This document shows, one piece after another, positions 1 through 9,287 of a stretch of DNA of 64,000 nt. How positions within the stretch are numbered: position 1 is the first letter of the stretch; the number at the start of each line of letters is the position of its first letter. Position numbers and translations under genes: made by a program. Origin of the DNA: Pycnococcus provasolii (taxonomy: Eukaryota > Chlorophyta > Pseudoscourfieldiophyceae > Pseudoscourfieldiales > Pycnococcaceae); assembly GCA_938743325.2 (NCBI GenBank), contig OW568883.1:62001-126000 (forward strand), in the 5' to 3' direction. The notes beneath the pieces are model-generated. The model saw nothing but the letters and a program-made list of their open reading frames with translations. It ran no database searches and was not told where the DNA came from.

Positions 1-74
1 CACCATTCGTGCTATGGCCGCCACAGCTCTAACTGAACGATGCCGCCTGTTGCTCCTTCCTACTGCAGACTCTC

Positions 75-2712
75 TCAAACGTCATCGAGGACACTAAGCA
101 TTTCACTGTGAAACTCGTGCATAGCGCAGTGCTCGTCGGCATCCTCGTTGGTGGCGTCAGTGCTAGGGTTTTCGTCGTCATCGTCGTCGCTCTGCTCGTC
201 GGCGGCGGTGAGACGGTTTGCAGCCTCGCGCTCCTCCTGCGCGGCGACGAAGCGCGCGTGTTCTTCGCGCACGTACGAGAACTGTTCTGCGAGTGCTTCA
301 ACAAAGGTGCGATGCTTGCTTTGTTGGTCTTTCTCTGCGCTTGCCGTTCTGTGCTGGTACATCGCGGCTGATTTTATTTTGAGCAGACCGTTCGTAGTTT
401 CTGCAGACTGCCTGTTTCTGCCTTTCGTCCTCGTCCTCGCCACGTCCTTATTTGCCCTCTCTGAAGAGCCTTGACCACTAACTTGTGAACACAACTTTCT
501 CGCCACTTCAGATATGCATTTCTTGCCACTACTGTCCGCCTGAGCGTAAAACAACTGCACGGAATGCTCATCGAGACTGTCGACAAAGCTTTTCGCGACG
601 CGCTTCGTTCCCACAAGCTTTCCGAACCAGGTGTTCGCTTGCAGCTCTGATAGCTCTATATATTCGCGACGCGCCTGATTCGCTCTGTCCTCATCATCGC
701 CGAAGTACTTCGAAATAACCTCCTGCAGTGCTTCTTGCGCACCGTCAGGCAGATACCGATCGTCAGCGTATATGTATTTTGGATTCACGGCGGAAGCAGC
801 TAGGGCCATTGGTGACACGCAGTCGGGTCGCCGCTTGTCTACACATGTGTTGATGTGCGCCACAAGCCCGACCAGGTGATCTTCGCGGTTTTGCAGGTGC
901 TCTCCCGCAGCTTCGAGCGATCTCATGACAGAGGCATCAAACGACTTCGACACCATGTGGAGGTGTGGCAAGTCCGAGTCGGTTACGCGCAAGAATTCAC
1001 GGAACGGAATGCTGACATCAAGAAACGCGTTGGCACGCGATTTACGCTTCACATTCCCCAGCTCGTCGACGAAGAATTTCACCTTCGCTGATGGCGGATT
1101 CGGCGGCCCTGTCGCATTTCTTCCACGATTTGAGAAATAATTTTTATCAGCGCGCGGTAAATAATCTTGTACTTTCCGTGAGAGAAAAAACGATGGTAGG
1201 TCCTCCCACACTAAGACTATTGATTCCACGGCAACTGTTGTTGAGGCGAACCTCGTGTCCACCTCTTGTTTTACCAGTGGGAGCCCAAGCTCGAGAAAAG
1301 CGCCGTAAATTTCGTCGTGATTAAGAATAAATGACGCTATGGCAAGGCACAATTTGATGTCCACCATGAAGTATTTAGCCAAGTCGAATAACAAGAGATT
1401 GCAACCATGTGTAGCACACCTTTGATGGAAGATCCAGTGATATTTTTGTGCCACCTTTTTTGCGGCATTCAGTTGTGATTTGAGTCCATCTGTGCACACC
1501 ATGAACACCAAGCGGGGCCCTATTTGTTCCACACTATGAATCAAATGAGTGGTAAGGTATGCTTGGCTCTTGTGGTCCCCTGTGATGTCATGAGATCTAA
1601 CGAAAATACACGCCTCTGGCGTGACGAAGGTGGTATTCTGTCCTGCCCTTTTCTGGTTCTTCGCACCATCCTCCGTGAGTGTTCCTCCTGTGCGTACCGC
1701 ATTCGCGAGGGGCACCGCGAGCACCTCGTTAGCCCATTTTAGCTTTCTTTCATAGACGGCTCCGCCAGGTCCAAATGCGTGACGGTCAGAGAACCTGCCA
1801 GCAAATCCCGCCTTTCGGAGGACGTTACGAAGTGGGAAGCCAGAAGCTTGGTTCGGGCACACCTCCCCACCATTTGCGAAGTACTCCATAAGGGCCTAGA
1901 AAGATGTACTGTATGTTAGTTCCAACTTCGAAAAGCAAATCAACAGCAAAATTAAGGCACTTTTGACGTACATCGTCCAGGGCAGGTTTGTAATTATCAT
2001 CGACAAACTGCACGAGCGGTTTACTACAACCTGGAACAACGTCCGGCAAACCGTCTTCGTGTTGAGCGTCGTCTCGACGCTCGAGCTCGGCAACTGTCTT
2101 TCTAATAGCTCCTTGCCGTGACACTACGACCGCCGCGGCATCACGCTCAGGCTGACGTGCGTCGATCGCCTCGGTAGCACCCGCACCTGCCGCGCTAGCA
2201 CCCGCACCTGCCGCGCTAGCACCCATTCCTTTGTGCGCGCCTGCGAGCATCGACACGAGCGATGTCGTTGCAGACAGTTTGTTTTCTAGTTCTTTGATCC
2301 GGCGTTGTTGCGTGCCTTTGCCTAGTGCGCCATCATAGCGACGTTTGCTACCAGCGACTTGATCCGCGCCTCTGCCTTTTGCTTTTTCAAGAATCTGATT
2401 CCAGAAAATCTCCTTGACTCTTTCCGACGAAGAGGTGGCCGGGCATCCACTCACTGAAACTCCGCCGTGCTTTTGGCACGCAAGATGGCATTGCGCTTTC
2501 TTTATGTTGCCGCTAAACTCCTTGTCGCAAAGCGAGCACTTCAGGGTATGGTTGCTGTACCCCTTCGGATCCCTCCTAGCGATGCGGACTACGTCGAAGA
2601 CGTCCGTCCTCTCCGTGATGGCGTCAAGCTTCTCTTGGATGTGTGAGTCTTCAGCTGCTGTCCCACCGGTGCCGTCGCTGCCTGCGTTGTCAATCTGTGT
2701 GACTGCCGTCAT
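75..2712 (-). CDS. hAT-superfamily transposase (BED finger, DUF659, hATC), one intron
   Basis: Cut-and-paste DNA transposase. The first exon (2712 down to 1972) carries a BED-type zinc finger (CSLCDKEF with following H/C ligands) and a coiled region. The second exon (1895 down to 75) carries a DUF659-like core (TDGLKSQLNAAKK, CATHGCNLLL, then VDTRFAS) and a C-terminal hAT dimerisation segment (SSERANKD followed by TRTKGRNRQ). The two parts lie in different frames. A phase-0 intron at 1971-1896 fits: donor GTACGT, branch-like CTAAC, acceptor TCTTTCTAG. It joins ...KPALDD to ALMEYFANGG. I chose the start at 2712 because the upstream part of the frame is repetitive and arginine-rich. Excising the intron leaves no internal stop, so the gene may be intact. 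Family call is strong; intron boundaries are inferred. Confidence 0.8.
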
Positions 2713-2739
2713 GGCAGTGCTCCTGTGCGGGCGTGAAAT

Positions 2740-2790
2740 GATTCGGTGGTGATTCGGTCCGATTCGGTCCGATTCGGTCCGATTCGGTTG
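2740..2790. repeat. 10-bp tandem repeat GATTCGGTCC
   Basis: Five consecutive copies of GATTCGGTSS, three of them exact GATTCGGTCC, immediately upstream of the transposase start codon. They could be subterminal transposase-binding repeats, which hAT elements often carry; that role is inferred. Confidence 0.8.
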
Positions 2791-2938
2791 CCGCCGGCGG
2801 CGGGGACCCATTCGTCGCGAATTAACCCCGAATGAAAACGAATGGACCATCCTAGCAAAAAACCGTGTAAGGTACGTTTGAATGAAACGAAACGACAGAT
2901 CGGTTTGGGAAAAAAAAGGGTTCAATTATTCGGGGTTA

Positions 2939-3205
2939 CGAATTACGAGGAAACGTTTTTTGGGATCCCGGTCGGGGAATAGCGACATGTCGGTGCGTTT
3001 GATACTCTAGCGATGTGCTATGAATGTTTTGGAGATTCTGTCTGACAGATCTCTCCGCGAGGCGAGATTGCAACTGGAATGGGGTGCAAGTTGAAGCGTG
3101 ACAACCCCCATCAGCTCGTGAATGAGCTTGGATTCAACAAAATGGGCTTGATCCGGGCACTCCCTGGGCCTCTGAAGACTTGTTGCTCACGAGGAGCTTG
3201 ACATT
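2939..3205. other. Gene-poor flank beside the hAT element
   Basis: No coding signal. Mixed-composition sequence between the transposon flank and a doubtful small reading frame. Confidence 0.4.
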
Positions 3206-3652
3206 ATGCGCGGACTATACACGCGACCGCACAAACGAGGCTCCGCCCACTACACGGATACCCGCAGAAACGAAGCACAAGAGATGCATGCACATGTTAA
3301 GTGGGCACGGACGAGCCCGGGTGTTGTGCCAGTCATGAGGCCTCCGGAGGCCGCGGTCCAAGAAGTAGACGAGACCCGGAGGTCGCTGCAGTCGTGGATG
3401 CCATCACAGGAATCGGCGACACTACACGGCTCACACACGTCCGACAACAAGCCCTCAGCGTGGTCGTCAACGCGTTCCACAATGTGGATCATCTCGCAGC
3501 GCACCTTCGCCGAGATCGTCGGCATCCAAACTCCGTACGATCGCCTTCGCCACCTCGACTCCGAGGATCTTCTACGGTGGTGCGCGGTGGCCGGCTACCA
3601 GCCACAAGTCGTACTGGCAAAGTTCCCTCCTCTGCCGTCAAAGCAAGAGTGA
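3206..3652 (+). CDS. Doubtful hypothetical protein, 148 aa
   Basis: An open frame of 148 codons with no recognised domain. Its C-terminal half (RLRHLDSEDLLRWCAVAGYQ) looks more protein-like than the N-terminal half. A second frame (3301-3723, +) is open over the same bases, so chance openness in GC-rich DNA cannot be excluded. It could be a decayed element or the last exon of a gene. No function is proposed. Confidence 0.2.
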   Translation: MRGLYTRPHKRGSAHYTDTRRNEAQEMHAHVKWARTSPGVVPVMRPPEAAVQEVDETRRSLQSWMPSQESATLHGSHTSDNKPSAWSSTRSTMWIISQRTFAEIVGIQTPYDRLRHLDSEDLLRWCAVAGYQPQVVLAKFPPLPSKQE

Positions 3653-4092
3653 CTACATACACATTTTCCCCACCCTCAATCACCATAACTCAACAAATAA
3701 ACAAATTAAACCAATACCTTTAAGGTCTCTTCCAATCTCTGCCGCCCAGCGGTATGATGTGCACCTGGCGCTGAGCGGGAAGGAAGCGTTGTTGAAAGCT
3801 TAATAGCTGACAACGAGCAGCGACCGGAACGTGATGAAGCCGGGGATCTTGCACGAGCGCTCCCTCCACTCACTGATAAGTGTGTGCGAGTCGACACCAA
3901 CCTCCAGAAGGGCTCTCCCTCTCCTATAAACCCCCAAACATCCCTTTCGTTTTCTTGGGAGGATCCAGGTGGATCTCTTTTGCCTTTTGATTTTGATTTG
4001 GTCCCCCCCCCCCCCCTCCCTCTCCCCGCCCCTGCCGCTGTTTCTGGAGACTTTCGTTCGAAATAATAATATTCACGTACATATGTTTTTTA
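3653..4092. promoter_or_regulatory. Promoter and leader of the coiled-coil gene
   Basis: A TATA-like TATAAA is at 3925-3930, 163 bp before the start codon at 4093, followed by a C-run (4003-4016) and pyrimidine-rich leader. An upstream ATG at 4083 opens a 14-codon frame that overlaps the main start out of frame and could dampen translation. TSS position is inferred. Confidence 0.35.
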
Positions 4093-6450
4093 ATGGAGTC
4101 CACGCCTTCCTCTTCGTCTTCCACTAGTAATAATAAGCCGCGACGCAAATTCACGAACCCGTTCACGTCGAAGAAAACCAGGCCCATCGCCGCACTCTTC
4201 GACGATCTCATGATGAGGTCGTCGAAAAATCAATCTACGGCGGCAACGGGGGGGAACGACGGATCGTCAACCAGCGCACGAGTACATGAAAATGCACTTT
4301 TCGACGACGGCGGCAGCGGCGGCGGCGGCAGTGCTGCCGATAATAATGATGATGATGATGATGCACCTGTCGTGCGACGCGCTGCAACCACAACAACGAC
4401 GACGCCAACGCCTCTCCTACAAGCCGCGCGCATTGCCGCGCTCGAGCAGGAACTCACGCGCTTGAGTGAGGCACTCGCCGACGCAGAAATGCATGCAGGA
4501 CAAGCGCGCAACGAGGCACGCATCGCACAAGCACGCCTTTCTGAAGTTCAACAACAACGACATGGCTATGGTGAGCAGCAGCAGCACAATCACAATACTT
4601 TATCAAAGCCTCCGGCGGATGCAACCACCACCAACTCCTCGTCATCATCTTCTGCGCATGAGCAGCAGCAAGAACAACAAACGTCCGCCGCTATGCAGGC
4701 TTATGACCAGGTTGCTAAGGAGCTCAATGCACGCCTGAGTGCTGCGATGGAAGCAGAACGGCACGTCAGGCAGACGCTCAGCGAGGCGGAGGCTCGCGCG
4801 GCACGAGCGGAGGCTGCTCTACAGCTCGAGCAAGAGGGTGCTGAAATGCTGAGTTGCGCTCTTGAGGAGGCTCGTCAGGAGCTAAGTGAGCTCAAAAGCA
4901 AGATGTCTGTCATCCCGGAAGTGGAGGAGGAAGAGAGTGGTGAACGCGGACAACAATCATCTGCTTATTCGATCGCCGGCGTGATCACAGCTACGCAAGA
5001 GAAGTCCATTTCAGAAGAAGAGTCGGTTCCAGAGATGAGCTCAATGGAATGCTCGATGGGTGGTGTGGCGGAGGCTGTTTTGCAGGAGAATGCGCAATTA
5101 AGCCAAAAGATCGAGGAGCTCAGCCGTGCACTTGAGGAGGCTCATGAAAAGCTGAAGGAATCGTCGACAACGACGATCGAACAACACCAGGAGCAAGCAC
5201 GACATGTTCGAGAGGAACAAGAAATTCATCAAGGCCAGGAGCAGTGGCTGTTCGAATCTGCTAACCTGCTTCCATTACAACGTCAGAAGGAACTTGAGGA
5301 TCCCTTGTCATCTTCATCTTCGCTCGCGTCGATACGAGGAAGCTCGCTCTCTGATGATGATGTTAATGGAGACGCGATGGACAACGACCTCCTCGACTTA
5401 CCAGCAGAATTGCAGGTGCCAGAAGAGGAGGAGGAATCGGAGGAGGATGCGGAGCGTCTCGAGTCGGCAGCCCTTCACAGTGCAACTTCCATTATGCGCA
5501 TGGCGGAGGAGGCGGAACTTTCACTCGAAGGTGTTGAGCAGGAGGCTGCGACACTTCGTGCCAAGCAGGAAGAGATGGAATTTCAGATCAGCGAGCTCAC
5601 GTGCGATCTAGCGGCTGAGCGTGAGGCTCGACGTGCTGCGGAGGCTGACGCGAACAAAGCGGGAGCAGCCCTTCACAGTGCAACTTCCATTACACTCCTC
5701 CGCCAGGCGGAACTCTCGCTCGAGAGTGTTGAGCAGGAGGCTGCAACACTTCGTGGCAAGCAAGAGGGAATGGAATTTCAGATCAGCGAACTCACGTGTG
5801 AGCTAGCGGCTGAGCGTGAGGCTCGACATGCTGCGGAGGCTGACGCGAAAAAAGCGGTGGAAGACGAGATGGAAGATTTGCGTGGCGTGTGGGCGGGTGC
5901 ACAGGATGATATGGTGCGCTTGCGACATGAGGCTGATGAGCAGCTGGAGCGCGTCCAAAGCGAGTGCGATGCGAAGATGCACACGTTCGTCGCCGAGGAG
6001 AATGCCAAGCTCCGTGCGACGGAGGCGGCGCTGGCGAGTGCCGAAGCTCGTGTGAGCGAACTCGCTCTCGAGCTACAGGAGTCGAATCGCAGCGCGCATC
6101 GGGAAGCTGAGACGGCAGAACGGAAGGCGGTGGAGGCTGAAATGGAGGCACTCTCAAGCGTCTGGAGCGGCGCGGAGAGTGAGCTTGAGCACGATCGTAG
6201 CAAGCATGAGGAGGAGATGGCGCGCCTGAGTGCGACGATCGTCGAGGAATCCACACGCCGTCACGTGGCAGAGGAGGCGCGCTTGGGGGCTGAAGCACAC
6301 GCAGCTTCGCTCGAGCGAGCGCTGGTTGCGGAGCAGAAGGCGCGGCACGAGGCGGAGGTGGTTGTGGAAGCGAGCCAGCGGGCGCTCGAGGCAGTGCGTC
6401 TGCAGCAGCAGGAGCCAAAGAGGGGGGGAGGCTTGCTGCGACGACGGTGA
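4093..6450 (+). CDS. Large coiled-coil protein, 785 aa
   Basis: Unrecognised protein. The first ~35 residues are basic and Ser/Thr-rich, residues ~40-110 are low-complexity, and from ~115 to the end it is almost continuous acidic/alanine-rich heptad coiled coil. Only charge-rich linkers (about 270-290 and 390-450) interrupt it. A 66-residue unit is duplicated in tandem (DNA 5467-5664 and 5665-5862): ALHSATSI, then VEQEAATLR, then MEFQISELTC. Two later segments (each containing AVE-EME-L-VW) look like diverged relatives of that unit. The last residues are basic (RGGGLLRRR). A structural role such as a centrosomal, basal-body or tethering rod is plausible, but coiled coils do not identify a family. 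Confidence 0.75.
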   Translation: MESTPSSSSSTSNNKPRRKFTNPFTSKKTRPIAALFDDLMMRSSKNQSTAATGGNDGSSTSARVHENALFDDGGSGGGGSAADNNDDDDDAPVVRRAATTTTTTPTPLLQAARIAALEQELTRLSEALADAEMHAGQARNEARIAQARLSEVQQQRHGYGEQQQHNHNTLSKPPADATTTNSSSSSSAHEQQQEQQTSAAMQAYDQVAKELNARLSAAMEAERHVRQTLSEAEARAARAEAALQLEQEGAEMLSCALEEARQELSELKSKMSVIPEVEEEESGERGQQSSAYSIAGVITATQEKSISEEESVPEMSSMECSMGGVAEAVLQENAQLSQKIEELSRALEEAHEKLKESSTTTIEQHQEQARHVREEQEIHQGQEQWLFESANLLPLQRQKELEDPLSSSSSLASIRGSSLSDDDVNGDAMDNDLLDLPAELQVPEEEEESEEDAERLESAALHSATSIMRMAEEAELSLEGVEQEAATLRAKQEEMEFQISELTCDLAAEREARRAAEADANKAGAALHSATSITLLRQAELSLESVEQEAATLRGKQEGMEFQISELTCELAAEREARHAAEADAKKAVEDEMEDLRGVWAGAQDDMVRLRHEADEQLERVQSECDAKMHTFVAEENAKLRATEAALASAEARVSELALELQESNRSAHREAETAERKAVEAEMEALSSVWSGAESELEHDRSKHEEEMARLSATIVEESTRRHVAEEARLGAEAHAASLERALVAEQKARHEAEVVVEASQRALEAVRLQQQEPKRGGGLLRRR
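5467..5862 (+). repeat. 198-bp in-frame tandem duplication inside the coiled-coil gene
   Basis: Two adjacent 198-bp units start with the same GCAGCCCTTCACAGTGCAAC and remain closely similar throughout. The exact multiple of three keeps the frame and the heptad register nearly in phase. Confidence 0.8.
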
Positions 6451-6671
6451 AGAACGCGACGACGACGGTGTTGTTTTTGATTTTTGGTCTTCAGTAGTAA
6501 CAAACTGACCTCTGTTGTTACAACGGCAACAACAACAACAACAACGCCGTCGATCCACTCGGATCGTCGTCATTCACGGACGGAATTCATTTCCGTATTT
6601 GTGTAGCAACTTGATTGATCAAAACCACCACGATCGTGGTGGTGATCGTCGTCAAACGTCACAGCGACTAA

Positions 6672-6980
6672 CTAACCATTCAGCTTGATGTTTCCCGCAC
6701 AGCTCCACATTTCGAAGAAATATCCGATTGCAAAAATCACAGCGATAGGCCCTATTTTATTTTATTTAAAGTGTGTTGTTACTTGTGAGTGACTGGTGTG
6801 TACTATATCTGTCATGAATCGTTAGAGGTGGTAATACTTACACGTGAAAAGGAACAGCCATAGGATGAGGGCAATCCAGAAGTCCGCGTCGAACTTTTCG
6901 CTCTTCAGGTAAATGCCGAGCGGCGGCACGATGATACAGCAGATAACGGTAAGAATATCACGACCGGTGCACTCGACCAT
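6672..6980 (-). CDS. PMP3/UPF0057 family membrane proteolipid, two exons, 72 aa
   Basis: Small two-helix plasma-membrane protein; in yeast and plants the family (PMP3, RCI2) sets membrane potential and salt or cold tolerance. Exon 1 (6980-6842) encodes a short lead then DILTVICCIIVPPLGIYL and FWIALILWLFLF, the hallmark PPLG-containing first helix. A phase-1 intron (6841-6752, 90 bp) with donor GTAAGT and acceptor ATAG joins T|GG to make a tryptophan. Exon 2 (6751-6672) gives PIAVIFAIGYFF, the second helix, and a short polar tail. The family is usually 52-75 aa, so the length fits. It is divergent with the F-box-like gene, sharing a 248-bp promoter region. Confidence 0.85.
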
Positions 6981-7228
6981 GATGACAGTGATGCGGTGTA
7001 ACAGTGTTTGATGGCGGTGGTGATGAACGACGTGGTGTACGGTTCAGGGTTGCGATTTAGGAAGGTTCGTATAGTTCCTTGATAGTGCCTCGAATTTCGG
7101 CGCGAATGAATACAATGAAGCGGCGATTCGGTATCCCCCACTTTTTCCGTCTCGACTTGTTTCCCCGACACCTGCTTTGCCCGAAGCACGCACTCAGCCA
7201 CGAAACCAGTGGTCACTTCTTCTTCTCC

Positions 7229-8953
7229 ATGGTGGCGCCACGCACTGCTCCCGACATCTTCGACGCGGCGATGATGCAACAACAGACGTCTCCCAACTCT
7301 CCTGCTGCCGCCGCGGCCGCCGCTGCGTACCCAGCCGCGACAAAGCAGACGACAACGCCAGATCGTGGTGCGGGTGGCGGTGCCTTGATGAACAAGAAGA
7401 GAGCGTCTACTTCTTCTGCAGCACGTGCCGGAGGAAAAGGAGGAGGGGCGATCGTAACGCGTCGATTCGGACAATCGGTTGGAGTCACGACGCGTGCTGG
7501 TGGGAGTGGCTCGGTGCTGAGGCAGCAACAACATACCTCATCCACAAACACACGACGCGCACTCGATTTCATCGCCGTGCCTTTAAATCAGCAGCAACCT
7601 AGCCGCCGTCCTCATGCTACGTCGACGTCCTACATACCGAATCTCACACCGATTGAGAATGACGACATCGTCACAACGACAACAACGGCTGCGGCGACTG
7701 CCGCCGCAGGAAGAAGTGGCATCGTCGCTCGTCGCAAAGCAGTCGCCTTGCATGAGGTGCTGATGGAGGACGACGACAACCAAGAAGAGAAGACTGATAG
7801 CTCGCCACCGCGTCGTACCATTGGATTGAACGCCGATCAGCATCATCATTGGATCGAACGAAATGACACGCGCGGAGCAACAGCTCGTTACGAGTACCCT
7901 GAGATTCCTCCTCTTGACGACGATACGATGACTATACTTCGCAATGTCGCATCACCTGCACGGACTCACCACAATCATCAGCAGCAAGTCACGACTCGGA
8001 CTCCTCCAACCACAGGTCTTGCCGGCACCGGCGGAGCTCAACTACTACCACCGCCGCCACCATCTGCCCTTTCATCACCTAGTGCACGGACTCACCACAA
8101 TCATCGGCAGCAAGTCACGACTCCTCCATCCACAGTTCGTGCCGGCGCCGTCGGAGCTCAACTACCACCGCCATTATCATCTGCCCTTGCCGCCGCGCCG
8201 TCATCGTCGTCGCCTCTGCGACCAAGGCACATCTCCTTCCACGAAGGTTCGCCATTTTCGTCACCGCAACGTGCGATTTCGACGACGACAACAACGACAA
8301 TGCCGACGACGACGATGCATTGGAAGGTGCAATGGAAATTCTCCATGGCCATGTCATCAGATGTCGTTCGCAATTGCGTCATGAACAATCTCGCGAGGCA
8401 CCACGACCGCCGAAACATGCGACTGGTGTCGCGAGATTGGCGTAACACGTACGCCGCATCTGAGTTTGTGCTCGTTGCGAAGCACGGCGACTCCTTTCCG
8501 AGGATCGCACATGTCGTCGCGCTGGGAGCTAAGGTGCGGATGGAGTTCTTCGAGTACGACGCGAGCACGCAAGCGTCGCGCGACGTGCAGAGCCTACGCC
8601 TTGCCATTCTGCACAGCGTCCCAATCGACCTACGCAGTTCGAAATCAGCACCACCACCAAGGACGCTTCTTACGTGCAACGCCAAATTTTCTGATGCGAT
8701 GGAGTTTAACAGCCGGTACTTGATGAAGGTGATGTGCAACGCGTGCTCTGAACGCGGCGTCGAGTTTGTGCAGAACGATGGCTTGGACATGCTCCTTCTT
8801 CGCATCGACGAAGCGGAGAAGGCGCACATTCGCGACGAGGAGGATCGTCGTCGTCGTGAGGCTGCGCGTCGTCAGCGGGAGGCGGCGTGGGGCGTGAGCG
8901 CGATCGAGAGCGTCGCGCGGCGCGTCAAGGCGAGATCAAAGCACAGGCTGTGA
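7229..8953 (+). CDS. F-box-like protein with long disordered N terminus
   Basis: 574 aa from the ATG at 7229 (context CCATGG); the frame is open upstream to 7079 but that extension overlaps the shared promoter. The first ~370 residues are Ala/Thr/Pro/His-rich and disordered, with a short repeated block (RTHHNH then QQVTT, twice). Residues ~375-410 (VVRNCVMNNL...NMRLVSRDWRNTY) match the helical F-box pattern that binds SKP1 in SCF ubiquitin ligases. A globular C-terminal part of ~150 residues follows, ending in an Arg/Glu-rich helix. No leucine-rich or kelch substrate domain is visible. Function as a substrate adaptor is inferred from the weak motif only. Confidence 0.6.
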   Translation: MVAPRTAPDIFDAAMMQQQTSPNSPAAAAAAAAYPAATKQTTTPDRGAGGGALMNKKRASTSSAARAGGKGGGAIVTRRFGQSVGVTTRAGGSGSVLRQQQHTSSTNTRRALDFIAVPLNQQQPSRRPHATSTSYIPNLTPIENDDIVTTTTTAAATAAAGRSGIVARRKAVALHEVLMEDDDNQEEKTDSSPPRRTIGLNADQHHHWIERNDTRGATARYEYPEIPPLDDDTMTILRNVASPARTHHNHQQQVTTRTPPTTGLAGTGGAQLLPPPPPSALSSPSARTHHNHRQQVTTPPSTVRAGAVGAQLPPPLSSALAAAPSSSSPLRPRHISFHEGSPFSSPQRAISTTTTTTMPTTTMHWKVQWKFSMAMSSDVVRNCVMNNLARHHDRRNMRLVSRDWRNTYAASEFVLVAKHGDSFPRIAHVVALGAKVRMEFFEYDASTQASRDVQSLRLAILHSVPIDLRSSKSAPPPRTLLTCNAKFSDAMEFNSRYLMKVMCNACSERGVEFVQNDGLDMLLLRIDEAEKAHIRDEEDRRRREAARRQREAAWGVSAIESVARRVKARSKHRL

Positions 8954-9287
8954 TCAACGCACATGCTCGTGCGTCCGCATCAATCGCGGTGCCATCGTCG
9001 GTGCCACTCATCACACCCACGAGTCGCTCCTCGAGGTACGCCGTCTGCGCCTAAAAAGCGGGCTCCGAAGCAAATCCCAGTGGGCAGTGGTGGTAAGGCA
9101 CGCAGAGCAGAGGAGCTGGAAACCCCGAAACGTAAACGAAACCCCTATCGTAAACGAACCCCCCCCGGGCCCGGGAGTAAAGTACCCGGTAAGGCCCAGA
9201 GGGAGTTGTGAACTCAGGGGGAGAGAAGAGAGTCCAGTGAAGTAGGTTTTCCCAATCGATCGCATTCTCGAGCAGATCAAAGTCGCC
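8954..9287. other. Intergenic spacer before COG4
   Basis: Basic, C-rich sequence with a short imperfect repeat (CGTAAACGAA twice, 9129-9158). I see no gene. It holds the 3' end of the F-box-like gene and the COG4 promoter. Confidence 0.4.

Larger units (their letters stand above)
75..2938 (-). mobile_element. hAT DNA transposon (ends not resolved)
   Basis: The transposase gene plus its 5' flank. An inverted pair TAACCCCGAAT (2823-2833) and ATTCGGGGTTA (2928-2938) lies upstream of the start codon, as subterminal repeats often do in hAT elements. The other terminus probably lies at or beyond the left window edge, so no terminal inverted repeats or 8-bp target duplication can be shown. Confidence 0.5.
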
